Below are positions 34,032 to 45,456 of a stretch of DNA of 64,000 nt, piece by piece. How positions within the stretch are numbered: position 1 is the stretch's first letter; every line of letters begins with the position of its first letter. Where the stretch lies: positions 34,074,361-34,138,360 of the forward strand of contig CM055106.1 in assembly GCA_029204225.1 (NCBI GenBank), given 5' to 3'. The notes beneath the pieces are model-generated. The model saw nothing but the letters and a program-made list of their open reading frames with translations. It had not been told where the DNA came from and made no database searches. This DNA is from Diphasiastrum complanatum. Taxonomy: Eukaryota > Streptophyta > Lycopodiopsida > Lycopodiales > Lycopodiaceae. A program made the translations under genes and the position numbers.

Positions 34032-35612
34032 TTGTTTAGCCGATCTGGTTGCAAAAACACTATTGAAAAATCACATAGAAAGCCATATCAAAAGTCTTTT
34101 ATTAAAACTTCTCATCCTTTGGAATTAATTCACTCGGATGTTCATTTTTCTTCTTCTAAAAGTATTGGTGGTGCAACTTGTTTTGTCACCTTCATTGATG
34201 ATTTTACAAGATATACTTGGTTGTACTTATTCAAAAGCTATGGTATTTGATCACTTACTAGTCTTCAAAGCTTATGTTGAGAAACAATTTTCTTTCAAAG
34301 TTAAAGCCTTAAGATGTGTTGGAGGAGGTGAATACATCTCCAACAAGTTCTATGATTATTGTGAGATTGAAGGCATTAAGAGAGAGTTTTCTTTTGCTTA
34401 TTCTCCATCTCAAAATGGAGTTGCTGAAAGAAAAAATTGATCTTTATGTGAATGTGCTAAAGCAATCCGAGTTGAAGTTTTTTTGCCTATTGAATATTGG
34501 GGAGAAGCAATCAATTGTGCAAATTATGTGTGCAATAGATTACCTCACAATGCACTTGCAAGAAGATCACCATATGAAGTCTTGTTTAAGAAGAAACCTA
34601 AGGTTGATCACCTTAGAGTTTTTGGATGTGCTTGCTTTGTTCATGTACCCTTGGAAACAAGGAAAAGAGATGATCCTAATTCAGTCAAAGGGATCATGGT
34701 TGGATACTCATCCAACAAGAAGGCTTATAGAATTTATGTTTCCTCTACCTCAGTTACAATTGAGAGTAGGGATGTTATTTTCCATGAGAATCAAAAATAC
34801 ATCTTTGAGGAGGCCGTGATCAAAGATTCTCAAAAGGATTCTCCTATCATCACCCTTAAAGATTATCATGGAGAGATGGGGCCGAGAATTGAGGAGGAGC
34901 CACCTCGAATCTTTTCACCAAGAAGATCACAAAGAGAAAGATCTGAGCCTAAGAGGCTTACATATGGAGATAAAGGCAAGCAAGTGGAACTCAACTCCAA
35001 TAATTATACTTATTTTGTTTCACATGAGGAGCCAAAGGATGTATATGATGCACTCAACTCAAGAGAATGGTTTCTAGCCATGAAGGAGGAATATGATGCA
35101 TTGATTGCCAACAAGACATGGGAGCTTGTGGATCTTCTATCCAACAAGTACACCATTGGTTGCAAATGGGTTTTTCGAATCAAATATAATCAAGATGGCA
35201 CAATCAACAAGTACAAGGCAAGACTTTGTGCAAAGGGTTTTGCTCAAGTTTATGGACTTGATTATGAGGAGACTTTTGCTCTAGTTGCAAAGATGGTATC
35301 AATTAGAATCATGATTTCTATTGCTTATTTTTTCAAATGACAAGTTTTTCAACTAGATGTCTCTAATGCATTCTTAAATGGATATCTAGAAGAAGAAATT
35401 TATATGGATCAACCTCTTGGGTTCATCCAAGACAAGACCAAAGTTTGCTTGCTCTTCAAAAGTCTATATGGACTAAATCAATCTCCAAGATCATGGTATT
35501 CTTGACTTAACACCTTTCTTGATTCACTAGGATTTAATCTTAGTAACTATGATGCTTCCTTGTATGTCAAGTTTTATGATAGAGATATTGTCATTCTTCT
35601 CATTTATGTTAA
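34032..35612 (+). pseudogene. Ty1/copia integrase-reverse transcriptase remnant
   Basis: Starts in the GAG-pre-integrase/integrase boundary (YQKSFIKTSHPLELIHSDVH). The integrase core has TFIDDFTRYTW (about 34190), a decayed second aspartate (VGGGEYISNKF) and NGVAERKN (about 34411). Tail FGCACFVHVP and linker are open from 34483 to 35337, the longest clean pol segment here. Reverse transcriptase has WVFRIKYNQDGTINKYKARL and [20 protein letters not shown]. Similarity ends precisely where the catalytic YVDD should be: the sequence reads LLIYVKKLFL then stop (about 35600-35626). Stops at 34438, 35338 and about 35504; frameshift near 34240. Gag, protease and RNase H are missing. Confidence 0.85.
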
Positions 35613-35841
35613 AAAGCTTTTTTTATAAAAGTGGTGGGAAAGTTGGTAGTCTTTCCAAGGGCCAAAATCTGTGCACATTTTGAACGGTCAATCTAATGTT
35701 GAGCAGCAATTTGCACTTAGTACACCTAAGTGTCCTCTGGTGCTATAAAGAGGGAAGTCACAAAACCCTCTTCACTTTCCCTTCTACTTTCTTGCTCTTT
35801 TTTTTTCTCTCTCCTTTAGCCCTGCTCTACTGGTGCTTTTC
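35613..35841. promoter_or_regulatory. TATA-containing segment, probable LTR promoter
   Basis: TATAAAG at 35744-35750 is followed by a pyrimidine-rich stretch typical of retroelement transcription starts. LTR boundaries are not clear. Confidence 0.35.
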
Positions 35842-36152
35842 TGTACGGTGATTGCAATTGAAGAGGAATAGTCGTGAATGCTATGGGATGTGCAATCGTG
35901 TGAACGATATTGCAACCTAAGGTGAGAATGGTATGAGGAATGCTAGCGCGCTGATACTAAAGGTTGTGTACTGTGCTTTATGATTATGAATGGATGCTTA
36001 CAACTTTTTGTGATTACCGTTGTGTAGTAGCAAGTTGTGACTTGCAAAACTGTGATTCGGCATTCTTACAAGCAAATGCTACCTCAAGGAGCAATAGTGG
36101 GCACCTTTACAGGTATTTTTTCTACCAAAAATTGAGTTTTGGTAGGCACTGG
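35842..36152 (-). repeat. Leader repeat, right arm of the inverted pair
   Basis: Reverse-complement match to 27782-28083. The outer edge contains a perfect 9-base hairpin CTACCAAAA-ATTGAG-TTTTGGTAG (36122-36145). On the minus strand the next bases (TTGTCCAGTGCC) look like a decayed primer site. Confidence 0.65.
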
Positions 36153-36468
36153 ACAACGATTGAATGTATACCATAAATAACACTGATTTTTGTTGATAAG
36201 TAGTCACTGGCCAGCACTATCTGTATAGTGGAATGGGCCACTGACCAGCGCTCCTTTTTTAGTGTGAAATCCATGTTACTATAGCGATGAAGCATGGCCT
36301 TGCATGCATGCATATTTCCACGCATTTTACAGTATGTAAGGATTGAGAAAGTGTGATGGACCGTTGGCCTTGCTTATGGTTTCCACAGATAATAATGATG
36401 GATACATATATATTATTGATAAGAGCATTCCTGCTACTCCATTGGTTGTAGCTTGCTATGATTGGGTG
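36153..36468. other. Non-coding spacer
   Basis: Nothing recognised, apart from the 13-base word TGGACAACGATTG near 36150 that recurs at 41176 on the far side of the next copia element. Confidence 0.3.
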
Positions 36469-36709
36469 CGTTGGATTTACTCCTTCTACTCTCCTAAATC
36501 CCATTTTTAATCTGCCTCCATTCTTGTTACATATTTACTAACGTTGTCACGTAGCCTACATATTTACACGCAAATTCGCACAGACGAATAAAGGGCAAAA
36601 GAGTCGCGAACACTGTGTTTTTACACAGGTTATGGTTACAGGCGAAAAGAGGACACTATCCTACATAATGTCGAAGGTGTCCTAAAAGCTAAGGCACCCT
36701 GTAAATCTT
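36469..36709 (+). mobile_element. 5' LTR (241 bp) of the near-complete copia
   Basis: Matches 40819-41059 along its whole 241-base length with scattered substitutions. The start reads GCGTTGGATTTAC where the 3' copy has TGTTGGATTTAC. No canonical primer site follows, which is unusual. Confidence 0.8.
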
Positions 36710-36789
36710 CTTTTCTTGTTCTGTAATTGTCAAATTTTCATACTTAAGTCACTGATAGTTTCTCCTATCACTTAGACTAATTCTTCCAC

Positions 36790-39700
36790 ATGGATTCCCA
36801 AGGAAAAGCTAGTCCTATCATGGACAAGCTTGATGGAGCCAATTACCATCTGTGGAAATTTAATATGAAAATTGTACTAGTGGCAAAAGAATTGTACGAC
36901 GTTGTTACAGGTGCAGAAGGGAAACCCGAAGTGGACGACATGGCAATCGCCAAATGGAAGTTGAAGGATGGAAAGGCTTTTGTGCTGATCATCATCAACA
37001 TCACGGATACCCAGATCGGTCATGTATCCGAGGCTCAAACATCGAAAGAAGTCTGGGACATCTTGAGAACACTATACGAAGTGCGAGATATAGCTTCCAA
37101 GCTACATCTCAGGAAGAAATTCTACTCCCTCAAGATGACGAATGGTGATTCTCTGCAGAATCACATTAATCAATTCAAGAACCTGCTAAGACAAATGGGC
37201 GCTGTCGGATCTGTCATGGACGATCAAGACGTAGTGATGCAACTTCTTACAAGCCTGCCAAGTTCTTACGACAGTTGGGTGATGATCATCACGACTCATC
37301 CAGAATTGACTCTTTCAAAAGTCATTATTATGTTGTTGCAGGAAGACACGCGAAGGAACGAAGCCTCGAGTTCTTCAGCTGATTCTCATGCCTTGTACAC
37401 CAACAAGAGCATGACAAAGCAAAAGAAGAAGAAAGGCCTGAAGCAATCAAAGCCAGACCAGAAACCAGCTCAGCACAAGGAACAGTCGAATCCGTAGACA
37501 AAGAAGAAGCTATTATGCAAATACTACAAACGAAACAACCACAAAATTCAAGACTGCCGAATACTTCAAGCGAAGAACAATAGCAAGGGACAGTCCAATC
37601 AAGTGGCAAATGTAGCTGCAGAAGCTCCACAGCCTATTCAAGAAGCAGATCATGATGCCTTCATGACCAACCATCAAGAAGCATCTAGCGACAGTTCTTG
37701 GTTCTTGGATTCCGGAGCCACTGAGCACATGAGTACCCTCATTGGCTGTTTCGAGTCCTATACACCTTACAGTACCCAGAAATTCGTTCACCTTGGCGAC
37801 AATAGCACACAAGCTATTAAAGGTGAAGGCACTATAAGATTATGCTTTGCGAATGATCAGTCTAAGCTACTCTCTAAAGTCCTGTATGTACCAAAGTTAT
37901 CTACGAATCTGCTCTCTGTAAGCAAAATCACAGATCTAGGACACAGAGTAGAATTCGAATGTGATCAATGTAAAGTAGTTGATAGGACATGCAAGATCCT
38001 AGCACTCGGAAAGAGGCATGGATACTTGTATAGATTAAGTCATTGCTTTTCTGCCTCTAGTCAGGCTCTCAGTACTTCAATTCATACAAATAAAGGTTTA
38101 CTTTGGCATTATAGACTTGGTCATTTAAATCATGTTGTTGTACAACGAATGTCTAGACAATCTATTGTTCTTGATCTTGACTATCCTTGCAAAAAAGTCG
38201 AGTTACTTGTCTGTCAAATCTGTCTAGTTGGTAAACAGACTAGGAAACCATTTAAGTCAAGCCATCAGCATATTGCTAGAGGATTGCTAGATGTTGTACA
38301 TTCAGATATATGTGGCTCGATGAAAAATCCTTTGTTGAAGGATGCCAAGTATTTTATAACCTTTATGGACAAATTCTCCAGAAGGACGATGGTGTATTTC
38401 ATGAAGAAGAAATCAGAAGCTTTCAACTGCTTCAGAATCTTCAAAGAGCGTGCAGAAAAGGAGACTGGAAGGATGATCAAGGCCCTAAGGTCAGACAACG
38501 GTGCAAAATACATCTCTGTCTAGTTTAAAGAGTACTGTCAAAGCCAAGACATTGAGCAGCAATTCATCACTCCTTACAATCCTCAAACTAATGGCTTAGA
38601 TGAGAGGAGGAACCGTACTCTGGTCAGATCTGCTAAATGTATGCTATCACATGCATCGTTGTCCAAGAGATTCTGGGCTGAAGTTGTCTCCACTGCAGCT
38701 TACGTCCAGAACAAATGTTTGACCAAGGCCCTCTCAGACAAGACACCCCACGAGGTGTGGACAAGCTCTAAGCCTTCTTTGAAAAATCTAAGAGTGTTCG
38801 GGTGCATTGCCTACGCGCAGATCCCAAAAGACACAAGGAAGAAATTGGACTTCCAAGGTCTCAAGACCATCCTGATTGGATATACTTCATCTGATAATAC
38901 CTACAAGCTATACGATCTTGACACCCATCAAATCTTATATAGCTGGGATACAGTCTTTATCGAGGATCAATTTGTCGACCTCAAAGACAAGGATATTGCT
39001 CAAGAAGAACCTACATCTCCTGCCATTGACACGACAGTCCGAGCTTCTGGCTCAGGCGTGTCTATTGTTGACCCACTTCGAGATAGCGAATCAGATAAAG
39101 ATGTTGCTTCTACCCAGCAACAAGTCCCAGGAGTGGTTCATCAGTCGAATCCTCCCAGAAGATCAAGCCGAGTGTGCACACAGCCCACAAGGTATACTCT
39201 TGAGTCTGCTTGTCTCTTAATGCAGGAACCGACGACAGTCAAAGAGGCACTTAGCCAACCAGACTCTGATCTCTGGAGAGAAGCCATGGACAGAGAGTAT
39301 TCCTCTCTGATCAAGAATCAGACATGGTCATTAGTCAAAGCTCCTATTGGCTACAATATTATTGATTGCAAGTGGATCTTTAAGATCAAATATAATGCCA
39401 ACGGAGCAATTGATCAAAGGAAGGCTAGACTAGTAGCATGAGGATTCACCCAGATCCCGAATGTTGACCACAGTGAGACTTTTAGTCCAGTCGTCAAACA
39501 TTCGTCGATCCGAATGCTCTTGTCTTATGCTGCAGCTGTCGACCTCAAAGTACATCAAATTGATGTACAAACAGCCTATCTGAACGGAGTAATACAAAAA
39601 GATATCTACATGATCCAGCCCGAAGGATACATTCTGGAAGGCATGAAGAATCATGTCTGTAAACTCCACAAAGCACTGTACGGCTTGAAACAATCTGCCA

Positions 39701-40811
39701 GAGCTTGGTTTCAGAGGATCAACCCATTTCTCATTGAACAAGGATTCAAACCAAGCACTGCTAATTGCAATGTTTATTCAATGTCAATGCAGCAATCCTT
39801 CAATATCATCACCTTGTACGTTGATGATATGTTGCTCTTCAGCAACAATACCAAAATGTCAAGGATGCAAAATAGATGTTGTTCTCAGAATTCGACATGA
39901 CTAATCTGGACGAATCTCACTTCTGTCTTGGAATTCAAATCCACAAAGACAAAGCACGACTGATTTACATCATTCAACAAAGGTATCTTCACAATGTTCT
40001 TAACAAATACAATTTGATGACTTGTAAATTAGCTCACTCACCAATGGATCCAGTCCTGCATCTGTCAAAGGACCAATGTCCCCAGACCAAGTAGGAAGAG
40101 GAGCAGATGAGAGAATATCCATATCGATCGATACTTGGATCTCTCATGTACGCAATGGTCTGTATAAGACCAGACATCTCTTTTGTTGTAAGCTCGCTCA
40201 GCCAATATATGGCTAATCCTGGCATTACCCATTGGAAGGCTCTTATTCGAGTCATGAGATATATTTGAGCTACCATGGACCAATGCATCTGCTATAAAGA
40301 TGTTAGCAACGACAATTTTCATCAGCTCAGTGGCTATTCTGATGCAAACTAGGGAGGAGATGCAGACAATCGTAAATCCACATCTGGATTTACATTCTTC
40401 TTCAACAGTGGTCCTATACCATGGAACAGTCGTAAACAAAACTCTATCACACTTTCTTCTATTGAAGAAGAATACATTGCTGCTTCTCAATCTATTAAGG
40501 AAGTGTTTTGGTTGAGAAATTTGTTATCAGACATCAATCTGTATCAATACAGGCCCCCAATTTTGTTTTGTGATAACCAAAGTGCTATTGCCTTATTGGC
40601 CAACCCTAGATTTCATTCTAGGAGTAGGCACATTGAGATCAGATATCACTACATCAAGGACAAGATTCTTGACAAGGAGATAAGCTCAACGTACTGCAAA
40701 ACGCAGGACATGGTAGCAGACATTTTCATGAAAGCACTCAGTATTAATGCACACAACAAATTTTGTGCATTGCTCAATCTGAAGATCAAGGCATTCACGG
40801 ATCCAGATTAA
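36790..40811 (+). pseudogene. Near-complete Ty1/copia gag-pol polyprotein gene, inactivated
   Basis: ATG at 36790 opens a 235-codon gag (MDSQGKASPIMDKLDGANYH, with WDILRTLYE and LPSSYDSW). A TAG (37495) precedes a decayed zinc knuckle CKYYKRNNHKIQDC. Protease SWFLDSGATEHMS (37697), GAG-pre-integrase LWHYRLGHLNH (38101) and CQICLVGKQTRKPF, and integrase with TFMDKFSRRT, RSDNGAKYIS and NPQTNGLDERRNRT follow. Integrase tail FGCIAYAQIP, linker, then reverse transcriptase WIFKIKYNANGAIDQRKARL with intact YVDDMLLF (about 39818). RNase H has YSDAN, SSIEEEYIAASQS, CDNQSAIALL and HIEIRYHYIKDKI. Stops at 37495, 38521, 39439, 40093, about 40267 and 40348; frameshift near 39870. All domains are in normal order, so this is the best reference copy in the window. 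Confidence 0.92.
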
Positions 40812-40818
40812 GGGGGGG
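40809..40818 (+). other. Polypurine tract
   Basis: TAAGGGGGGG directly precedes the 3' LTR start TGTTGGATTTAC. Confidence 0.75.
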
Positions 40819-41059
40819 TGTTGGATTTACTCCTTCTACTCTCCTAAATCCCATCTTTAATCTGCCTCCATTCTTGCTACATATTTACTAACGTTGTCAC
40901 GCAGCCTGCATATTTACATGCAAATTTGCACAAACGAATAAAGGGCGAAAGAATCGCGAACACTGTGGGTTTACACAGGTTATGGTGACAGGCGAAAAGG
41001 AGACACTATTCTATAAAATGCCGAAGGTGCCCTAAAAGCTAAGGCACCATGTAAATCTT
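40819..41059 (+). mobile_element. 3' LTR (241 bp) of the near-complete copia
   Basis: Begins TGTTGG after the polypurine tract; TATAAAA lies near 41012. It matches the 5' LTR to GTAAATCTT and then diverges at once. The LTR lacks the usual terminal CA, and no target duplication is evident in the flanks. Confidence 0.8.
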
Positions 41060-41298
41060 ATCCTAAGGCCATTCGTAAGAGTGACCCACTTTTCGCATCA
41101 TCACCAACGTTCACTTCAGCACTGGCTAACGTCGCACCCTTTTTATGCTCACTCCATGCAGTTGCGCTAACAGATTGGACAACGATTGCAGCCACCCACG
41201 ATCTCCTACAAATAGCACACAATCAAAAATAAAATCTTTAAAGGCTTAGCTAAGAAAAACACAAAAACTTTAAAAGAATAATGAAAAATATTAATGCA
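41060..41298. other. Non-coding spacer
   Basis: No feature other than the word TTGGACAACGATTG at about 41176, shared with the opposite flank of the copia element. Confidence 0.3.
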
Positions 41299-42323
41299 AG
41301 TTACAAGAAAAAAAAATCTTTAAGGTCAAGGACTAAGGGCCTTGGGCTAAGGACTAATCGCCTACGGTCATGGCATTGGTCCAAGGGCAAAGAGTCAAGG
41401 GCTGTGGAAATTTCCGCAATTTTTGTCATTTTTTGCCAAAAAATTTGCGGAAACGGTTTCTACAATTTTTGCGAAAACCCACCCACAATTTTTTGGCATA
41501 ATAATTGCGGATCTATTTCCACAATCTGTTTTCGCAATCTGTTTGGCTGATATTTTTTGCCAGATTTGTTAAGCAAATATTGTCAAAAAAAATTGAGGAA
41601 ATTCATTTTCGCAATTGTTGGGGCAAAAATTGCGGATATTTTTCTACAATTTTTTGTGCAAAAATTGCGAAAAATTATTTTCGTAATTTTTTTTCAAAAT
41701 AGTGTAAAAAATTTGCGGAAAATAAATTCGCAATAGAATATAGATTACAAATATATTTTTCGCAATTTTTATGCACTATTTTAAAAAAAAATTGCGGAAA
41801 TGAATTTTCGCAATTGTTTTGGCAATTTTTGCCAAAAAAATTGTGAATAAATACCTGCAATTTGTTGGCTAAAATTGCAAAAAATATCGCCAACCCTAAA
41901 CCCTAAACCTTGATAGCAAGTTCTTTACCTCAGATAACGGCTGAGCTAAACATGATTGTCGTGGCGTCAGATCTTTCTCTATAGTTGCACGCTACATGAC
42001 ATACGAAAAACATTATGAAATCGTTAGAAAACTTATCTCTTAGAAAGAAGTGAGGTTAAATCTCTTTAACTGTAGATAACAGTTGAGTTGAACCCAACTG
42101 TTGTAGCATTGGATCTTCCTCTACAACAACATGATGCATGATCAAAATTGAAATAAGGAATAGACAAAAATTGCAAAAGTTTTTTGCAATTTTTTTTGCA
42201 ATTTCTACCATGACAGTATAAATTGCGGCATTTTTTCCGCAATTTTTTGGCTTTCTGCAATTTCGACCAAAAAAAATTGCGACATTTTTTTTTTCGCAAT
42301 TTTTGCCACCTTTTCTTGTAGTG
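41299..42323. mobile_element. CACTA-like non-autonomous element with subterminal AATTGCGG repeats
   Basis: The right end reads, on the minus strand, CACTACAAGAAAAG (42323-42310), the terminus of plant CACTA (En/Spm) transposons. Behind it, and through 41405-41885, the words AAAATTGCGGAAA and TTTTCGCAATTTTT recur more than fifteen times in both orientations, as expected of subterminal transposase-binding repeats. A candidate left end TTACAAGAAAAAA sits at about 41300 but lacks the leading CAC. No transposase is encoded. The middle (41921-42150) is a 139-base tandem duplication starting TTTACCTCAGATAACGG / TTTAACTGTAGATAACAG. Confidence 0.6.
41894..41909 (-). repeat. Short interstitial telomere-like run
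   Basis: Two perfect CCCTAAA units inside the CACTA-like element. Confidence 0.55.
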
Positions 42324-42329
42324 AATTGC

Positions 42330-43045
42330 TGACTATCGAGGGCTAAGTGTCAGCGGCTAAGAACTTAGGGCCACCAGCTAAGGGTAAAGGTCTTAAGACT
42401 AAGGGCTAACTAACTAAGGATTGAGGGCCAGCTAGCTAAAGACTGACTCGGGCCAACTAGCTAAGGACTGAGGGCCAACTAGCTAAGGACCAAGGGTCAA
42501 GGGCCAACATCTAAGGGCTAAGACTAAGGACCAATTGGTTGAGGGCTAAGGGCTAAGGGCCTAGATATTAGGGCCAACAACTAACGATCAAGGTCTAAGG
42601 ACTGAGGGCCAACTAGTTAAGGATTGAGGGCCAAGGTCTAAGGACTGAGGGCCAACTAGCTAAGGATTGAGGGCCAAGGTGTAAGGACTGAGGGGCAACT
42701 AGCTAAGGACTGAGGGCCAACTAGCCAAGGGTCGAGGGCCAATGTCTACGGGCTAAGACTAAGGGCCAACTGGCTAAGGGCCGAGATATAAGGGCTTAGG
42801 TCCAATTGCTAAGGGCTAAGTGCTAAGATCTAAGGAATAAGGGCTAACGGCCAAGGACTATAGTCCAATGGTTGAGGACCAAGTGGGAAGGGGTAAGGGC
42901 CAAACTTTAAGACCAACCAATGCTGCGTAAGGGCTACGTGCCAAGATCTAAGGAGTAAGGGCTAACGGCCAAGGACTATAGTCCAATGGTTGAGGACCAA
43001 GTGGCAAGGGGTAAGGGCCAAACTTTAAGGACCAATGGCGAAAGG
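42330..43045. repeat. CTAAGG minisatellite
   Basis: About 700 bases of degenerate units such as GACTGAGGGCCAACTAGCTAAG (about 22 bases) and GGGCTAAGG. Within it, a longer block starting AAGATCTAAGGA and ending GCCAAACTTTAAG is duplicated about 111 bases apart (from about 42829 and 42940). A short piece of the same satellite also lies at 41325-41400, on the other side of the AATTGCGG-rich element. Confidence 0.8.
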
Positions 43046-43414
43046 CTAAGGAAGATCCACTAATATTTTATAAAGATATTTAAATTACATAAAACTATTT
43101 CGAGATACAAACAATTTCAAAACCTAGGTATATTTATCCAGCTATTTACATTGTGTGTTATAAATTTACATCTACATTGTATGTATGTATGTTTCAACGT
43201 ATGTTGGCATCATAATTTCTCTTTGTGTGTGTAGGGCTTGCAATGGAAAATGATCGTGAGAAAAATGTCCGCGTAAGGCACGAGATAAGTCGAACATTGC
43301 ATGCAATATGTGGGAAGAACCATGTTTAAGACTTAAACCTGTACTTTTAGGTAAAACCATATGTTCAAAGGCATTTCAAGATCTATTGGGAGTTTCCCAT
43401 GATTGTTTTGGCAG
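43046..43414. other. Probable intron or spacer before the transposase-like exon
   Basis: No gene. It ends with TTGTTTTGGCAG, a good 3' splice-acceptor context just before the open frame at 43415. Confidence 0.35.
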
Positions 43415-44314
43415 ATAATCTCAGAGGCACGCAACAATATTGTCTATAAATTTCATGGGAATACAAGTACATTAAAACAGTGCGCACATTTCAGACGGGG
43501 ACTTGCTATTATGCGTGGAATCTTAGAAAAGCATGCTCTACCCCAATCGCATCTTCAACATAAATCAAAAGATGGAGTAGCTCATTGTGAACATCTCCCT
43601 CTTGGCATGTCTAAAGGTGATGTCTTCAATTCCATCAACAAAGAACTTCAAGAAACTAGCATGTCCACAATCTCCAGAAATACATTGTATCGGTTGTGGA
43701 GACATGAGTTTCGATATGTCAAGACTCCAACAAAACAAATAATGTCCAAATGCAAGATTTGTGATGAGCTAAAAAATGCGATCGAAACTTCTACTGATAT
43801 CAAGGTGCGAGATCGCCATATTGCAAAGAGAAATCGGCACTTATTGCATGTTTTTGACTCGAGAAAGCTATACACATATTGGAAAGAAGAATCAAGATCA
43901 CATCCAGAGCAATCGTTGTGCCTTATTATTGATGTCATGGATCAAAATACAACAGCATTGCCCCATTTCAAAAACACTCCTCCAAGATTGGAGGGTAACC
44001 ATTTTTTGAAAACACATGTTTGTGGAGTGCTAGTTCACGGATTCAAATTGCTCTGTGATGTGTGGATAAACACCTTGCATCTGCATGATAGCAATCAGGT
44101 GGTCACATCCATTATGCGAGCAATACGAAAGGTGCAACTTGCACGCGACAATCTCCGTCCCATCTTACGTACAAATTGGTTAATGCATGTGCAGCTGATG
44201 TTGATGCGTACTAGGTTGAGTTGTAAACTTTTTGTTATTCTAATAGTGCATAGTCTATTAGCTAAATTTGGATGCAAGACTTATGAGAATCTGGATGATG
44301 TTGCAACATATTGA
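43415..44314 (+). pseudogene. Transposase-like protein exon with IIDVMDQ motif
   Basis: The frame has no ATG near its start and opens right after a splice-acceptor-like CAG, so it is best read as an internal exon. Visible motifs: a C-x2-C pair in SKCKICDELK (about residues 115-124), KLYTYWKEESRSHPEQSLC, then LIIDVMDQNTTALPHFKN and HVCGVLVHGFKLLCD. The order (zinc pair, acidic IID.MDQ, LPHF, H-x-x-G-x-x-x-HG) matches large uncharacterised transposase-like proteins I know from several eukaryote groups, possibly a DDE enzyme with the aspartates in IIDVMD. After about 44130 the frame appears shifted: the expected next block is lost. A full protein would need more exons; the rest is not found. Confidence 0.45.
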
Positions 44315-44730
<416 letters not shown>

Positions 44731-44934
44731 ATAATTTTACAAGCATCTCAAACAATGCATCATAATACTCACTTTTTATTGCATCAAATCACTCTTTTGT
44801 TGCTAAAGTTTCATTCACACTTGAAGGAACATCATCAAACTTAAGGTAGTAATGAGGGCAATAAAAATTAAACAATCATCAACTTGTAATTGCTTCTCTC
44901 TTCCTTGTATTTGAGCCTTGATGGTTGCATTTGG

Positions 44935-44946
44935 GCTCTGATACCA
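44935..44946 (-). other. tRNA-Met primer-binding site, minus-strand LTR element
   Basis: Minus strand reads TGGTATCAGAGC, with an LTR-like ATTTTAACA end adjoining at 44947. The LTR itself (plus-strand start TGTTAAAATCAGAGG) could not be bounded on its other side, and no coding remains. Confidence 0.6.
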
Positions 44947-45109
44947 TGTTAAAATCAGAGGTTATGAACCTCATTGGGATACTAAAACATTGAAAAGGCA
45001 TCAAAGGTTTCACGTTTATCTAATAGATAGAAAATTAGCACACAATTCAACCTATTTTGCATCTAATTGGCAAGAAAGTTTTGAGCACCACAATAAAACT
45101 AGAAATAAT

Positions 45110-45456
45110 TGATCATCACATCTTGTCACACACGTGGAAAGTATAGTACTTTGTTGGAAGGTCCACAAAAAAAGCTTGAATGTCTCTTATAGATACATAT
45201 AGGCCATGGATGTAGGTAGATGCCAATGTGAGAATGTGGCCAAGTGGTAACTTGATTATCATGTATGTAATCTTTACCATGTACTAAACTCACATTATCA
45301 ATTTTGTGTGGATTCAATGTGATTTTAAAAGATATATCTTGATGCATTGTTGATTGGTAATTTATCCCTTAGTTACTTTGCATCAACAAGTCTTATGGTT
45401 AGAGATGAATTGGATAATGGCACCTAGGATTTCTCCTCGTGTATGAAAATTTCACA
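45110..45456 (+). mobile_element. 5' LTR remnant of an old copia element
   Basis: Ends AAATTTCACA and is followed by TGGTATAAAATC, a decayed primer site. Blocks ACCATGTACTAAACTCA, GATGCATTGTTGATTGG and CTCGTGTATGAAAA match the second copy ending at 50978 in the same order. Its start is approximate. Confidence 0.6.

Noticed and set aside
36122-36160. Hairpin followed by CTGG, like a Helitron 3' end
   Set aside because: Hairpin-to-end spacing is only three bases, no TC start is paired with it, and the sequence is explained by the leader repeat shared with 27782-28083.
45225-45245. TGGCCAAGTGGTAAC as a tRNA A box (also near 50557)
   Set aside because: No B box at the right distance; both copies are within the paired LTR remnants.
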